Of a DNA stretch of 24,465 nucleotides, positions 23,197 through 24,465 are shown piece after piece; positions within the stretch are counted from its first letter, which is position 1; every line of letters begins with the position of its first letter. A program made the position numbers and the translations under genes. The notes below the pieces were generated by a model that saw only the letters and a program-made list of their open reading frames with translations, was not told where the DNA came from and made no database searches. Origin of the DNA: Bacillota bacterium (GTDB taxonomy: Bacteria; Bacillota; Bacilli; Bacillales; Cytobacillaceae); assembly GCA_023389895.1 (NCBI GenBank), contig JAEWDX010000155.1, forward strand, positions 1-24,465, in the 5' to 3' direction.

Positions 23197-23198
23197 CA

Positions 23199-23711
23199 TT
23201 AAAATTTCATTAATGTTAGAATATCATATTTTCCAAGTTTCTTCCGACCTTCTAAGTACGATAATTCAATTAGAAACGCAATTCCGGCAACAACCCCACC
23301 AAGCTCTTCCACAAGCTGAATCGTTGCTTCAATCGTTCCACCCGTTGCAAGCAAATCATCTGTAATGAGAACTCGCTGGCCGGGTTTGATTGCATCCTTA
23401 TGAATCGTAAGGACATCCTTCCCATACTCCAGCCCGTAGTTAACTTTAATCGTTTCACGTGGCAGCTTTCCTTCTTTGCGCACTGGTGCAAAGCCGATTC
23501 CAAGGGAATAAGCGACTGGGCAGCCAATAATAAATCCACGTGCTTCTGGACCAACAATGAGATCAATTTGTTTTTCTTTCGCGTATTCCACAATTTGATC
23601 GGTAGCATATTTGTATGCCTCACCATTGTCCATTAACGTCGTAATATCTTTAAATTGAATTCCGGGCCTTGGCCAGTCTTCGACAATCGTAATATATTGT
23701 TTTAAATCCAT
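23199..23711 (-). CDS. apt: Adenine phosphoribosyltransferase
   Basis: Purine salvage enzyme that converts adenine and PRPP to AMP. 170 residues, the usual length. The N-terminus has DWPRPGIQFKDIT. The family motif GPEARGFIIG lies at about 54-63, and the PRPP-binding loop VLITDDLLATGGT at 114-126. The ATG overlaps the recJ stop codon by one base (TAATG), with GGAGG ten bases upstream, so it is translationally coupled to recJ. A terminator follows directly. Confidence 0.97.
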   Translation of the reverse strand: MDLKQYITIVEDWPRPGIQFKDITTLMDNGEAYKYATDQIVEYAKEKQIDLIVGPEARGFIIGCPVAYSLGIGFAPVRKEGKLPRETIKVNYGLEYGKDVLTIHKDAIKPGQRVLITDDLLATGGTIEATIQLVEELGGVVAGIAFLIELSYLEGRKKLGKYDILTLMKF

Positions 23712-24465
23712 TATTTTACTGCCTCCTCAATTTTCCAAGAACCTTGAATCATTTCATCGAACAAGAACTTTAACTCCTGATAGGATGAATAAAGCAAATC
23801 ACTTTCCAGTGTTGATTGCGCATTCCTTTCTATGTATGTCTGTGATTCTGTTAAATCACGTTTTTTCGAATCATTATTAACAGAAATAAATCCATTATTC
23901 ATTTTAACAAAATCCAGTTCAAAAAACACCCTTGTCATAAAGTTAATTGTATCAATACTCCAGCCCTTATATTTAACAATCTTATCACGTTGTTTATCCA
24001 GCTCAAATGGTCCTCGTTTCACGATCAATGCATACAACCATTTGAAATGCTCTCTCGTTGGGAGAGTGCTAAAATAGGTGCTCTCTTTTTGATAAAAATG
24101 CGTATAAATTCTTGCTGGTTTCCCATTCGAAAACAAACATGCAAGCATTTCTTTTGAAGGGGGGAGGTCTGCCAAAATAACATTGGCCATGTCAAGATTA
24201 ATGGAGGCAGCCTTTTCAAGTGAATCAATTAAAACTAGCTCCCCATTCAAATAATCTTTAAATTGATTGGCGTTTTCCTCATAAAAGAAAATCCATTTTG
24301 ATGAATCCTGCGAAATCATATTAGCGATTGAATCAAGACGCTTGACGCCACGAATATCAAAAAGCTGCCATGAATTGATCGCTAAATCTTGTAAAAAAAT
24401 TTGTGGTTTACGAATATGATTCCATTCATTTATCGATAATTCTCCGATCACAGAGATCCTCGAAC
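23711..24465 (-). CDS. recJ: Single-stranded-DNA-specific exonuclease RecJ, C-terminal part (5' end outside window)
   Basis: The last 250 or so residues of RecJ, a 5'-3' exonuclease of recombination and mismatch repair. The visible N-terminal end SRISVIGELSINEWNHIRKPQ is the characteristic end of the RecJ OB/C-terminal nuclease core, where an INEWNxxRKPQ-like stretch is conserved. The remaining part is the less conserved C-terminal domain of Firmicute RecJ. The catalytic DHH motifs lie outside the window. The frame runs open to the window edge. The GTG at 24451 is internal, because coding sequence matching the family continues upstream of it. The recJ-apt overlap is as in B. subtilis. Confidence 0.9.
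   Translation of the reverse strand, partial: SRISVIGELSINEWNHIRKPQIFLQDLAINSWQLFDIRGVKRLDSIANMISQDSSKWIFFYEENANQFKDYLNGELVLIDSLEKAASINLDMANVILADLPPSKEMLACLFSNGKPARIYTHFYQKESTYFSTLPTREHFKWLYALIVKRGPFELDKQRDKIVKYKGWSIDTINFMTRVFFELDFVKMNNGFISVNNDSKKRDLTESQTYIERNAQSTLESDLLYSSYQELKFLFDEMIQGSWKIEEAVK

Overview
The window is a chromosomal segment of a low-GC Gram-positive bacterium, most likely a member of the Bacillaceae. The genes and their order match, from memory, the Bacillus subtilis recJ-apt-relA-dtd-yrvJ-yrzK-hisS-aspS-(6S RNA)-yrvM-yrvN-cymR-iscS-mnmA-yrrB-recD2 region. A T-box, a Firmicute-type 6S RNA, strong AGGAGG ribosome binding sites and TTG starts fit this. Most genes lie on the minus strand, so the window reads biologically from right to left.

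From the right edge: the 3' part of recJ overlaps apt. relA and dtd follow as a tight pair, with relA apparently having its own promoter. A convergent plus-strand gene encodes a secreted SH3b/amidase_3 cell-wall hydrolase (YrvJ type). Behind it is a 58-codon gene (yrzK), then a promoter and T-box leader driving hisS-aspS. Directly after aspS sits a 6S RNA gene with its own strong promoter, an intrinsic terminator and a recognisable pRNA start. Next come a plus-strand flavin oxidoreductase of the nitronate monooxygenase/FabK type with a C-terminal four-cysteine cluster, and minus-strand tcdA.

From 7.8 to 12.0 kb is an accessory six-gene cassette: ABC-2-like permease, YtrA-type GntR repressor, YtrB-like ATPase, DUF4870-like small membrane protein, second ABC ATPase and second ABC-2 permease. 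It is not in the B. subtilis arrangement as I remember it. A 24-bp imperfect palindrome covers the -10 box of its promoter and is probably the repressor's operator. This cassette is the least conserved and most interesting part of the window.

The left part returns to the conserved order. rarA (plus) is divergent from cymR-iscS-mnmA, which couples cysteine-metabolism control to cysteine desulfuration and tRNA 2-thiouridylation. After a terminator come a six-TPR protein and recD2, which is cut by the window edge only at its extreme C-terminus. The housekeeping content covers tRNA charging, tRNA modification (MnmA, TcdA), proofreading (Dtd), stringent response (RelA), purine salvage (Apt) and DNA repair (RecJ, RarA, RecD2). 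I see no insertion sequence, CRISPR array, tRNA gene or rRNA gene.
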